Below, in pieces: positions 1 through 8,042 of a stretch of DNA of 48,422 bases. Positions within the stretch are counted from its first letter, which is position 1. Each line of letters opens with the position of its first letter. The translations under genes were made by a program, and so were the position numbers. The DNA comes from Bacillota bacterium (GTDB lineage: Bacteria; Bacillota; Clostridia; Peptostreptococcales; Anaerovoracaceae), in NCBI GenBank assembly GCA_023415235.1, contig JAEZLP010000002.1, positions 1 through 48,422 on the forward strand, given 5' to 3'. The notes under the pieces were generated by a model. That model saw nothing but the letters and a program-made list of their open reading frames with translations, ran no database searches and was not told the origin of the DNA.

Positions 1-46
1 CGATAATGTTTTTCTTTCCCTCAGTAAGGGGATGTTTTCGAGCCAT
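1..46 (-). CDS. IS256-like (mutator-type) transposase, 5' end only
   Basis: Only the first 15 codons lie in the window; the gene runs off the left edge. The peptide reads MARKHPLTEGKKNII, which resembles the N-terminus of IS256/mutator-family transposases as I remember them (a basic start followed by TEGK-x-II). A strong ribosome binding site (AGGAGG, at 54-59) precedes the ATG at 44-46. These enzymes are DDE transposases that move the element by cut-and-paste or copy-out. The family call rests on a very short stretch and on the adjacent end-like sequence, so it is moderate. Confidence 0.5.
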   Translation of the reverse strand, partial: MARKHPLTEGKKNII

Positions 47-126
47 AAAAATAGCCTCCTATGAAATTTATTTTATCATAGAAAGCTATTTGATTCCTTA
101 ATTTACAGACTTTTCTTCACGGGCCC
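1..126 (-). mobile_element. Terminal part of an IS256-like insertion sequence
   Basis: Upstream of the transposase start lies about 80 bases of non-coding DNA ending in GC-rich bases near 119-126, read on the minus strand as GGGCCCGTGAAG followed by a GTCTGTAAA motif. This layout (terminal repeat, short AT-rich leader, AGGAGG, transposase) is typical of IS256-family ends. The leader also contains a small inverted repeat (CTATGA/TCATAG) around a TAAAAT -10-like box. The exact end and any target-site duplication cannot be fixed without the other end. Confidence 0.4.
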
Positions 127-153
127 ATTTTTTATATTAGATTAGCATTGATT

Positions 154-171
154 GTCCCCAAGATGCCCCCA
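154..171 (+). repeat. GTCCCC-type repeat, left copy
   Basis: The 18-mer GTCCCCAAGATGCCCCCA matches, at 15 of 18 positions and in the same orientation, a sequence just behind the integrase stop (10502-10519). Such C-rich motifs stand out in AT-rich DNA. A copy near each end suggests integrase arm-type sites or an element terminus; this is an inference. Nothing else recognisable lies in 127-251. Confidence 0.45.
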
Positions 172-251
172 ACAAAATTTTTAATTTCTAAACTCAATAA
201 CCTAACTATATGATAATTCATAAAACCTGATTCTTCTTCGTTCTTATTATC

Positions 252-2024
252 TTAAGATTCAAGATCAATTGGAATACCTGATTCCAAGAATCCTATTTGG
301 TTCATTGTGAGACCTAACATTATTGGAATTAAATAGTCAATATCAATATGCCTTAGACCACAAAACATCTTAGTATAACCATTTATATTACGTACTAAAA
401 TTATATCAGGATTATCATTTTTGTAGTTTATTTCAGGTACACAAAGAGCTAACATCTTATCAATTTCACTGTCGTCTAAGATCAAAACTAATTTATCTAA
501 ATGAAAAAAATCATCATTTAAATAGTATTCTTTTAATATCGAAATAGAGGCATTTAGCAACTCTTTCTCTGCATTTTTAGTATCAATAATTGTACAATTA
601 TCATACTGCTTAAACCAAGTAGTCATACACATTCCATCTATTTCGCGATTATCATCTAAATCTTTTATAACAACAAACTTATATTTATCAAAAGTTGTTT
701 CAACTAATTGTTGCATAAAACCATCTCTAAGCATTTCTAAGCTAAGCTTAGAAATATCTATATTTGAAAATTTATATAAGCTGATTTTTTCTTCTACAGC
801 ATTACAAAAAAACGTATAATCAATTAGTACTAAATTATAATATTTTTTAATATTTTCACGTATAGAATGGACTAATTTTTGAATTTGCTTTTTGTATTTC
901 AATCGTTGAAAATCATAGTCAAATTTTCTATGTTCATTTCGTCCTTCCTGGACTAATTGTTTTTTTACCTCGTCATGAGGTAAGTAATTTGCTAGTTTTG
1001 CATGAGTTATGCTGAAATCAGGCTTCATAATATCATCACCGATATTATTTTCTAAGTGAATAGCAAAGAATCGATCAAAAAGGTAAGCATATTCTGTTTT
1101 ATTTATATCTCTTTTAGTCCATTTACGAAAACAACTGTTTTGGGACTCCCCATTTGTATTAACAAAATGAATAGTATTGTATTTATTGCTATAAAAAACA
1201 TAATAAAAAGAATTAATATTATCTAAAGATCTAATAATCCCTCTCCTATAATATATATCATAATAAAGATCACTGTCGGTATATGTATTTAGAAAAAACC
1301 TCGATCCTCTGGTTACTCCAGATGACGAAAAAACGCTACTATATCGTGATATTACCGATACTGTATCACCAATTTCCACTCCATCATCATATAAATAATA
1401 TTCTAAATCCCTAAACCAATGTATTTTAGTATCAAGGTATATCCCATAAATTACACCCCCCACTCCATATCTAAAGGTGTCATTCTTCAGCATATATAAT
1501 TGTGTATATGCGATGATCGCCGCCAAATACTCATTTTTATCTAATGTAAATGGGTAGATATAATTTATGAATGATTTTATATTATGAGATAATCCAGTAA
1601 TATCTTTACCACTTCCAATTTCCGCAAAATCATCTTTTTCGATTATATGATTTCCATCAAACAAAAAGATTCTATTCTTCGTATCATAAAGAACAAAAAT
1701 AAGTTGTATATTTAAGTCTTGCCCCCCATAGGTTCCTTCTATATCTCTGAAAATATCTTTAATGGAAGTTGAATTTATCATTTGATAGATGTATTCAACA
1801 ATTTCTTCAAAAATGTCTACATCTCCCTCAAATGTAACAGCTAATTTACTATTAATACTATAAATTTTAAGTTTAATATCTTGAATATAATCTTGTCCAT
1901 ATAGCCCACTGACCTCACCGAATGTCGTAATGTCTTTCTGGATAAAGTCTTTTTTTGATGATAATGCAGAATCAGCAATTAGATATACTCGCTTATCCTT
2001 TTTCCATGCTAAACAATATGTCAT
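252..2024 (-). CDS. Proteasome/HslV-like Ntn-hydrolase domain protein, unknown C-terminal domain (candidate defence gene)
   Basis: This 590-residue protein has no overall match I recognise, but its first ~200 residues follow the proteasome beta/HslV pattern. Thr2 directly follows the initiator Met. A short strand leads to an IADS motif whose Asp18 is 16 residues after Thr2, the spacing of the catalytic Thr1/Asp17 pair in proteasomes. An I-K-L-K-I-Y strand (Lys51/Lys53) followed by a FEGD turn matches the Lys33 strand, and IGSG (136-139) and YGVGG (186-190) match later conserved turns. If Met is removed, Thr2 could be the nucleophile of a self-standing peptidase. Residues ~330-590 are charged and unassigned. 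The start is supported by AGGAG five bases upstream. It is the last gene of the cassette, 45 bp after the HEPN gene. No HslU-like unfoldase is adjacent. The fold call is by eye and needs a profile search. Confidence 0.55.
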   Translation of the reverse strand: MTYCLAWKKDKRVYLIADSALSSKKDFIQKDITTFGEVSGLYGQDYIQDIKLKIYSINSKLAVTFEGDVDIFEEIVEYIYQMINSTSIKDIFRDIEGTYGGQDLNIQLIFVLYDTKNRIFLFDGNHIIEKDDFAEIGSGKDITGLSHNIKSFINYIYPFTLDKNEYLAAIIAYTQLYMLKNDTFRYGVGGVIYGIYLDTKIHWFRDLEYYLYDDGVEIGDTVSVISRYSSVFSSSGVTRGSRFFLNTYTDSDLYYDIYYRRGIIRSLDNINSFYYVFYSNKYNTIHFVNTNGESQNSCFRKWTKRDINKTEYAYLFDRFFAIHLENNIGDDIMKPDFSITHAKLANYLPHDEVKKQLVQEGRNEHRKFDYDFQRLKYKKQIQKLVHSIRENIKKYYNLVLIDYTFFCNAVEEKISLYKFSNIDISKLSLEMLRDGFMQQLVETTFDKYKFVVIKDLDDNREIDGMCMTTWFKQYDNCTIIDTKNAEKELLNASISILKEYYLNDDFFHLDKLVLILDDSEIDKMLALCVPEINYKNDNPDIILVRNINGYTKMFCGLRHIDIDYLIPIMLGLTMNQIGFLESGIPIDLES

Positions 2025-2069
2025 ATGAAACTCCTATGATACTTAAGCTATCGATATGCTTTATAATTA

Positions 2070-3860
2070 CTAGCAATCAGAACTTTTAAACATGTCCGGA
2101 TTCTCTGCTTTAATGATACTTCTGAGAGCGTTTTCCAGACTCTCAATTAAATTATACTGTATGTATAAGAATCCATTATTCACAAATTCCGGCATATATC
2201 CATTGAAATCTTCTTCCATATAGTTTCTATATGTGTTTATGTTGGCTTCATCAAGATTTGCATGGAAATACTTATTTCTATAGGCTCTGATCTTATCTAT
2301 TACTCTTTGTAATTCAGGATATGCTGATTTAAATTCGTTCCAGAAAAACCTCATTTTTCGCTTAGACTGACCATTTGATTTAATTGATTCATAAAGTGTT
2401 TTGTTTGCAGCGTCTAGAAAAAGTTTATACCTATCCATGTTGGTAGCTAATGGGATATTTAAAAACTCATTCTCACCTTGCAAGCTATTACCTTGTAATA
2501 TTCCTATTCCTAAATTATTAAAAATAATACAGTCACAATCTATAACTAATTTTCTAATAACACGAATTTTCTCTCTGAATTCCTCCCTATCTATTTCTTT
2601 TAGATTCATCGAGATTTTGGATTTATCTTTTAATTCTGGTACAATCATTTGTATTTTATTAATGTCTGCTTCTGATAAATTATAAAACTGCTCCAATATT
2701 CCTTGTTTTGTGGTCTTAAGATTTATTTCGGTTTTTTCTAACCTGCATATTTTTCCTTTTCCCTCACAAAGAATCATAGATGGTAATAAATCTTTTATTT
2801 GTTTAACCTTTAAGTTTTCATACGTCTTTTCTAAAGATAACAAACTATTAACAAAATTCTCTTGATAAACATTTATAACCTCTTTACCACTCACAAATAG
2901 AAGCACATTTTCTTTACGTTTTAATTTGCTTTCTAATTGATGATAAAAAAATTCAGTTAAATTAGTTGGTTCTATTAATGGAATTATTATCGTGCAATCA
3001 GTTAAATTTTCAAAGAAATCATTATATTGCTTAAAGCTGCATACTGTTTCTTCATTGCTTGTATCTATAGTATCTATTAATTTAAATATTTCTTTTAATT
3101 TGCTTCCGTCAAAATAATCACCGATATCAAATTGCAATAGATTTAAATGATCATTTTCATCCATATCTCTTAATATAGTCTCATATTTTTCCATCTTTCT
3201 GTTTCTGTCATATGCTAATATCCTTACCTCTCCATTTTTATTTTGGAACAACATAAGACAAACTCTTTTATATTTTGTATCTAATTTCTCGAGTTTAATA
3301 ACTTCTATTAAGTCGCCTGCTGTATTTAATTCATTTTTTTCCTTAAACTGTTTATAAGCTTTTTTCAAATATGTAAAATCAATATCAGATGTTGTTGGTT
3401 GGGGTATATAACTGCGTACATTATGGATATTATTTTTTCTTGCGGCATTTTGTGACATATAATTATTTACACTGATATCAAAATCTCCACAGAGAGAATC
3501 GATTAATACCTCCATTTCCCCTCTTTCTAAGTTGTCTATCTGATTTTGAGCTAAATATTCATTTCCCTTTAAAGTTAATCTTTTGTATGCGGGATTAATA
3601 AAATCGATCTGATAGAGACTCGCAATTACATCTGAAATTACAAGTTCATCAATTGCAAGCAAATCAGATATATCCTTTTTGGATAATCCTTCCTTATATA
3701 AATTTAAAACAAATTCTTGCAAAACAGAGAGTTGCTTCTTTTCATTATATAAATAAAATATTTTATAGTAATATAGCGGTATACCTATTTCTCCATAACC
3801 AACCAAAGCATACCCCGGCAAATCGCTTTTATGTAAATCAATTATATCAAAATTACTCAT
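2070..3860 (-). CDS. Winged-helix protein with C-terminal HEPN-type RNxxxH motif (candidate effector)
   Basis: I recognise no single family for this 596-residue protein. Residues ~44-103 read as a winged helix-turn-helix (helices around LSKKDISDLL, wing ending LTLKGNEYL). Residues ~288-375 have the strand-helix rhythm of a phospholipase-D-like fold (TIIIPL, then LLFVSGKE) but no HxK(x)4D motif. Residues 528-533 are RNKYFH, exactly the Rx4H motif (RNxxxH) of HEPN ribonucleases, in a helical C-terminus. HEPN domains are common toxic RNases in abortive-infection systems; that role here is inferred. The start at 3860 is chosen because GGAGG lies six bases upstream and the ATG overlaps the helicase stop by 8 nt, implying translational coupling. 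It could instead be a non-catalytic scaffold. Confidence 0.5.
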   Translation of the reverse strand: MSNFDIIDLHKSDLPGYALVGYGEIGIPLYYYKIFYLYNEKKQLSVLQEFVLNLYKEGLSKKDISDLLAIDELVISDVIASLYQIDFINPAYKRLTLKGNEYLAQNQIDNLERGEMEVLIDSLCGDFDISVNNYMSQNAARKNNIHNVRSYIPQPTTSDIDFTYLKKAYKQFKEKNELNTAGDLIEVIKLEKLDTKYKRVCLMLFQNKNGEVRILAYDRNRKMEKYETILRDMDENDHLNLLQFDIGDYFDGSKLKEIFKLIDTIDTSNEETVCSFKQYNDFFENLTDCTIIIPLIEPTNLTEFFYHQLESKLKRKENVLLFVSGKEVINVYQENFVNSLLSLEKTYENLKVKQIKDLLPSMILCEGKGKICRLEKTEINLKTTKQGILEQFYNLSEADINKIQMIVPELKDKSKISMNLKEIDREEFREKIRVIRKLVIDCDCIIFNNLGIGILQGNSLQGENEFLNIPLATNMDRYKLFLDAANKTLYESIKSNGQSKRKMRFFWNEFKSAYPELQRVIDKIRAYRNKYFHANLDEANINTYRNYMEEDFNGYMPEFVNNGFLYIQYNLIESLENALRSIIKAENPDMFKSSDC

Positions 3861-6800
3861 TATAAACCTCCACTTGACAATATTCTCTATTCCTTTCAAT
3901 ATGCTTTACAATCATTGCAAATGGATTGTTTCCAAATAAACCTTTAGCCGATTTAATAAATTCAAGGCTTCCTACAATAATAACGCAGGTTTTACCCCTA
4001 GAAAGAGCTACATTTAATCTTCGCTCATCACTTAAAAAACCAATTTCATATTTTTCATTACATCGCACTATACTATAAATAGCAATGTCTACTTCGGAAC
4101 CCTGAAATGCATCGACATTATCAATACTAATATTTAAAGCACTCCATTTCGTAGTATCATCAGGATTAATCAAATCAACAAGAACTTTTCGCTGCGCATC
4201 ATAACCAGAAATGATACCAACACTTACTTTAGCCTCTAAAGAAGCCATTGATTCATATTCTCGATTTATCTCTTCCAATGTAGCTCTAATCACTCTTGCT
4301 TCTGCTTGATTTTTCTTTGAAAATGCAACATTGGTTTCCTTATTCGACTTTATTTTGTCGGTATTAATCCATATTATGGGCTTGTCCTTCCATTTTCTCA
4401 GCCGGTGTTGTCTATCATTTGCACTAATACTACTAGTAATTTTTTCACTTGGGTAAAATACTTCAGAAATCATATTAGAAATTGCTGGATGCATTCTGAA
4501 TTGTTCAGTTAAAACTACTTTGGCGTCCCGGGAGATTGATCCAATTAGTTCCTCGAATAAACTCTTTTCTAAATCAGCCTTTTTAAGACCCATGGCTCGA
4601 AGTTTGTATTTATCTATATTGGTTTTAATAGTTGGCGGTAGTTGTCGATGGTCACCAACCATAATTATCTTTTTCCCACGCACTAGTGGAACGAGGGTCT
4701 CTAGTGGTGTGGCTTTTGCAGCCTCATCTATTATCACCCAATCGTATTGCATTTCTCCAAGTTTATTTTTAGAGGCAATACCCATACAAGTTGCTGCAAT
4801 AATTGATGCTTTATCAGCAAAGATCTCATCAAAATCATCTAATTTGCCCAAGCTTTTATGCCACTGATTTACTAATTCAAAAACTTTTTTAGCACTATCA
4901 ATTTTCAAGTTGGGGAATTGAAGTTGAATCTCTTGGCTTTGATCATTCTGGAGACTTGATGTATTAATATAAGCGTCAACATCTTCTTTTTTTATTGTGC
5001 CGTCATCTTTAGATAAATACTTAAATAGTGCATTTAAAGAGTTAGCCTTAACATCTCTAACCCAATCCTCAATTTGGTTACTATATAGCAGATGTTCTGA
5101 GCTTTTGGCGATTTTATCGCTTCTTCCAATTCTAATTATCCGTTTATTAGGTATTTCTTTAGCAGCTTTTTTAACCGCATGATCAACAGCGGCATTAGAT
5201 TGTGAAGCTAATAATATTTTAGCATTTTCCTCTCTTCTTAAAATCTGGCACATGATTTCCACAATTACTGTCGTTTTACCGGTTCCTGGTGGCCCCTGTA
5301 AAAGGAATATGTCTTTCGTAGCCAAAGCCCTTTTAACAGCAATTGCATTTGGAGCATCTTCATTAGTAAATAAAGATTGAGCAAATTGTTCTTTACTAAT
5401 TGGTATAACTTTATTTATTGTGACAATTGAGGGATCATTTAATATCCGAGAAATATTTGGATTGTATGTATCGTCATTCTTAACACTATTTAGAGCTCTC
5501 ATATACCTTCTTAAATTAACTTTTTCTTCCTTAGTATCTAAACTTAAAACACCCATTTTACAATACTCGTCAATATCCACATTTGAATCCAGAGTAATAG
5601 AAATAGTTGTTTCGTCTATTATAGTATCAAAATTGCCGACTGTTTTTTGCTGATTGCCTCCGAGTAAAGTCAATTGAATGCGATCATTTTTATCTAATAC
5701 AACATTGCAGTTTCTTATTGTAATACGAACTTTATATCCAATTTCATCTAGTAATATATCAGTGTATGTTCCAATGTTTTTCTTTTCATCTAATAATCTA
5801 AATTCATCTATTAAGAGGGCTTCCCAGTTGCTCAAAAGCTTATTATTAATGGAACGTTTTGCTTTCTTATTCTGTTTCTCCCGCTCAACGTCTGCTAAAA
5901 GTTGAATAACCTCCATGATATCGTTCTTTTCTGACGGGTTCTGTAATTTGTCTAAAACTGTCCAAGGGATAAATAGAGGAACCCCCTTCGAGTTTTCAAT
6001 TTCCCATATAACTTGATCATCAAGTGCATTTACATCAGTAATTAAAAAAGACTTTTGATCATCAGATAATTTGCATACATATTTGATTTTATCCCCAATA
6101 AAATAATACGCATTTCTATATTTAAACGCGCTATAATTTCTTGTATCTGCATTGATAAAGTATTTGATTTCAGAAAAATTATTTTCATTATCAACCATTC
6201 CAAGATTGTATAATTTATTCCGTGCTCCTGAAAGAGGCTTAAAAAACACTTTTCTGGTCTCGGAAATACAATTGATTTGTAGTTGTTTTAAAACATTTTC
6301 AACTTTATAAGCACTTCTAGGCCTTTTGTTTAGGTCTTCATTTATTAATTCCCGAATTAACGACTTGATTTCAGTTATATCAATAGTTTCTAAATAATTA
6401 TTAATTTCTGCTCTGTTATCTGGTGGCTCATTTCCGGTAAATATAAATCCCAGTAATAGACCTAATGAATATAAATCACTTTCAATCCTTGCTTCAAGCC
6501 TTTGAAATTGCTCTGGCGCAGCGTACCTTACTGACATATAATTTTTCATTGTTGTGGATGAATCATAAAGCATCCCTATAATTTTGCTAATACCAAAATC
6601 AATAATCTTTATCCTTAAATTATCATCAATAAGAATGTTTTGGGGTTTTATATCTCTATGTATAACCTTCTTTTCATGTGCATGAATAAATCCACTTACA
6701 ATTTTTAAGGAAATATCAAGTTTTTCCTCTAAATCGAGGGTATGACTCTTCAGATAACTATACAAGGTTTGATCTTTAAAGTATTCGGTTACTATAAAAG

Positions 6801-7041
6801 GATCTTCATCAATAAAGCCTGAATCAATATATTTGATAATACTATCATGATTTAAAATGGACAAAGATTTATATTCCCTGTAAAATAATTCCTTGGCTAC
6901 ATCATTTCCAATTGTTTGTGCCTTAAGCCTCTTAATAAATACAGGATCATTCGTAATTAAATCTTCGCAAACATAAGTTTTACAATGCAAATTACTACTA
7001 TCATTTTCGTGAATAACATTGTATTTTTTACCAATAATCAT
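3853..7041 (-). CDS. Ser/Thr protein kinase - Upf1-like SF1 helicase fusion (Mokosh MkoA-like)
   Basis: A 1062-residue two-enzyme fusion. Residues ~1-255 are an apparently active Hanks-type kinase: lysine of VFIK (37), HRD at 128-130, IKPQN, DFG at 148-150 and APE at 175-177. Residues ~260-390 are unassigned. Residues ~400-1050 are a superfamily 1 helicase of the Upf1/Dna2 (COG1112) type: GPPGTGKT (583-590), IDEAA (771-775), GDHRQLPP (796-803), an EQFRMH segment (846-851), DAFQGSE (977-983) and RLNVALSR (1008-1015). As I recall, this kinase plus COG1112 helicase architecture is that of the MkoA protein in Mokosh type I defence. The start at 7041 has AAGGGGA seven bases upstream; upstream in-frame ATGs lack one. 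It follows the XRE gene and overlaps the HEPN gene. A nucleic-acid sensor or motor that signals by phosphorylation is a reasonable guess. Confidence 0.85.
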   Translation of the reverse strand: MIIGKKYNVIHENDSSNLHCKTYVCEDLITNDPVFIKRLKAQTIGNDVAKELFYREYKSLSILNHDSIIKYIDSGFIDEDPFIVTEYFKDQTLYSYLKSHTLDLEEKLDISLKIVSGFIHAHEKKVIHRDIKPQNILIDDNLRIKIIDFGISKIIGMLYDSSTTMKNYMSVRYAAPEQFQRLEARIESDLYSLGLLLGFIFTGNEPPDNRAEINNYLETIDITEIKSLIRELINEDLNKRPRSAYKVENVLKQLQINCISETRKVFFKPLSGARNKLYNLGMVDNENNFSEIKYFINADTRNYSAFKYRNAYYFIGDKIKYVCKLSDDQKSFLITDVNALDDQVIWEIENSKGVPLFIPWTVLDKLQNPSEKNDIMEVIQLLADVEREKQNKKAKRSINNKLLSNWEALLIDEFRLLDEKKNIGTYTDILLDEIGYKVRITIRNCNVVLDKNDRIQLTLLGGNQQKTVGNFDTIIDETTISITLDSNVDIDEYCKMGVLSLDTKEEKVNLRRYMRALNSVKNDDTYNPNISRILNDPSIVTINKVIPISKEQFAQSLFTNEDAPNAIAVKRALATKDIFLLQGPPGTGKTTVIVEIMCQILRREENAKILLASQSNAAVDHAVKKAAKEIPNKRIIRIGRSDKIAKSSEHLLYSNQIEDWVRDVKANSLNALFKYLSKDDGTIKKEDVDAYINTSSLQNDQSQEIQLQFPNLKIDSAKKVFELVNQWHKSLGKLDDFDEIFADKASIIAATCMGIASKNKLGEMQYDWVIIDEAAKATPLETLVPLVRGKKIIMVGDHRQLPPTIKTNIDKYKLRAMGLKKADLEKSLFEELIGSISRDAKVVLTEQFRMHPAISNMISEVFYPSEKITSSISANDRQHRLRKWKDKPIIWINTDKIKSNKETNVAFSKKNQAEARVIRATLEEINREYESMASLEAKVSVGIISGYDAQRKVLVDLINPDDTTKWSALNISIDNVDAFQGSEVDIAIYSIVRCNEKYEIGFLSDERRLNVALSRGKTCVIIVGSLEFIKSAKGLFGNNPFAMIVKHIERNREYCQVEVYNE

Positions 7042-7099
7042 ACTCAATCCCCTTATTACAACTCCACGATCCATTATAATCAAATGCTTTAATGTATAT

Positions 7100-7450
7100 C
7101 TATTTTTTCTGTGTATCAATTAAGGTCTCAATTCTCTCCCATATCAACATTTTATTGACCTTACTTAAGCCCTCATATTTAGATATTAGATCGATATGCT
7201 CTTTGGATAATTGCATATCCTTTGTCAATAGGTTCAATGGTAACGACATCTGCGTTTTACATAAAAGGAAATCGGTGCTAGTATTTAAGGCATCGGCAAT
7301 TCTTGAAAGAATATCCCATTGTGTATCCCTTCTGTCGTTTTCATATCTAGATAAAGTTGCTTCACGAATACCAACTTTCTCTGCGAGTTGTTTCTGGGTT
7401 ATTCCTTGTTTAAGTCTTAACTCTCTTAGCCTTTGTCCTAATGTTTCCAA
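7100..7450 (-). CDS. XRE-family HTH transcriptional regulator
   Basis: A 116-residue protein with a Cro/C1-type helix-turn-helix at residues ~5-62 (GQRLRELRLKQGITQKQLAE, then LSRYENDRRD). The remaining ~50 residues are probably a dimerisation helix pair. The start is TTG at 7448-7450, with AGGTGG upstream and a strong promoter further up. It is the first gene of the four-gene minus-strand cassette, 58 bp before the kinase-helicase start, so it is likely its autoregulating repressor. Direct repeats at 7506-7534, next to the promoter, are candidate operators. Confidence 0.85.
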   Translation of the reverse strand: METLGQRLRELRLKQGITQKQLAEKVGIREATLSRYENDRRDTQWDILSRIADALNTSTDFLLCKTQMSLPLNLLTKDMQLSKEHIDLISKYEGLSKVNKMLIWERIETLIDTQKK

Positions 7451-7473
7451 TTTAACACCACCTTTTTACCAAT

Positions 7474-7503
7474 ATTATAATAAATCTGGAAATTCAAAGT
7501 CAA
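7474..7503 (-). promoter_or_regulatory. Sigma-A-type promoter of the XRE/kinase-helicase cassette
   Basis: On the minus strand, TTGACT (7498-7503) is separated by 18 bp from TATAAT (7474-7479). It lies 24 bp upstream of the XRE start codon and is the only good promoter seen for the cassette. Confidence 0.7.
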
Positions 7504-7505
7504 TT

Positions 7506-7534
7506 ATTACCACATTGATATGTTTGCATTACCA
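7506..7534 (-). repeat. Pair of TGGTAAT direct repeats upstream of the XRE promoter
   Basis: ATTACCA occurs at 7506-7512 and again at 7528-7534 (TGGTAAT on the minus strand). The copies are 22 bp apart, two helical turns, just upstream of the -35 box. They are candidate operator half-sites for the XRE regulator; binding is inferred. Confidence 0.35.
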
Positions 7535-7587
7535 ATAACGCATGTCATCCTGCTATTAGTAATAGAATTTCCTTATGAGCAGAAACA

Positions 7588-7710
7588 TACTGGGTTAACT
7601 TTGGGTCAAAAACACACCGACGATTTGTTATATGTTATTTCCTATAAAAATATAGCTTTTTCAAGGATTTAAAGCCTGGGTATTACTTGGGTTGGGTACT
7701 ACTTGGGTCA
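7588..7710 (+). repeat. Cluster of ACTTGGGTCA-type short repeats
   Basis: Related motifs occur at 7589-7597 (ACTGGGTTA), 7598-7608 (ACTTTGGGTCA), 7685-7694 (ACTTGGGTTG) and 7701-7710 (ACTTGGGTCA), all in one orientation. They sit in non-coding DNA between the defence cassette and the recombination module. They could be recombinase arm-binding sites or a junction of an older element. No function can be shown. Confidence 0.4.
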
Positions 7711-7948
7711 ATATGGATCATATACCCCATTGGGTTCAGAAATGGATACAAGTAGTTCAGATAAGACTATTGCCAGAAAATCTTCAACACCGATTAATAT
7801 TGATGGCAAAATCGCTAATTTTGATATTTATAACATAGGAAACAGCAACTATTTCAAATTGAGGGACTTACAAGATAAGCTTGTTTTCGATCTGAATTAT
7901 GACGAGACAACAAAATCTATAATAATTAATACTGATAATACAATTTAA
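7673..7948 (+). pseudogene. Fragment of a copper-amine-oxidase-like stalk-domain protein
   Basis: The open frame from 7673 to the stop at 7946-7948 has no ATG or ribosome binding site at its front. It contains INIDGKIANFDIYNI followed by NYFKLRDL, the signature of the copper amine oxidase N-terminal-like (stalk) repeat found on Clostridia surface proteins, then a strand-like KSIIINT end. There is no signal peptide. It looks like the 3' remnant of a surface-protein gene cut by insertion or deletion. A terminator follows at 7980. A short expressed protein from the TTG at 7703 is unlikely. Confidence 0.5.
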
Positions 7949-7979
7949 TAACTTTAGCAAACTAGTTTTATAATACTAA

Positions 7980-8013
7980 ATGCCAACCCTTACATTTAAG
8001 AGTTGGCATTTTA
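7980..8013 (+). terminator. Rho-independent terminator (possibly bidirectional)
   Basis: ATGCCAAC (7980-7987) pairs perfectly with GTTGGCAT (8002-8009) and is followed by TTTTAATTT. The opposite strand also carries a short T-rich tail, so it may end transcripts of the Cys-rich gene as well. Confidence 0.7.
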
Positions 8014-8042
8014 ATTTAGTGGTGATGTAAAGCCCTCACTTC

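Noticed and set aside
252..2024. A plain HslV protease subunit
   Set aside because: The protein is about three times the length of HslV, the loop before the catalytic lysine is longer, and no hslU is adjacent.
2070..3860. Active HKD phospholipase-D nuclease in the HEPN-motif protein
   Set aside because: The strand pattern is PLD-like, but no HxK(x)4D motif can be found, so catalytic PLD activity is not supported.
7703..7948. Functional small gene starting at TTG 7703
   Set aside because: There is no ribosome binding site, and the coding similarity extends through a domain that normally sits inside a larger secreted protein, so a gene fragment is more likely.
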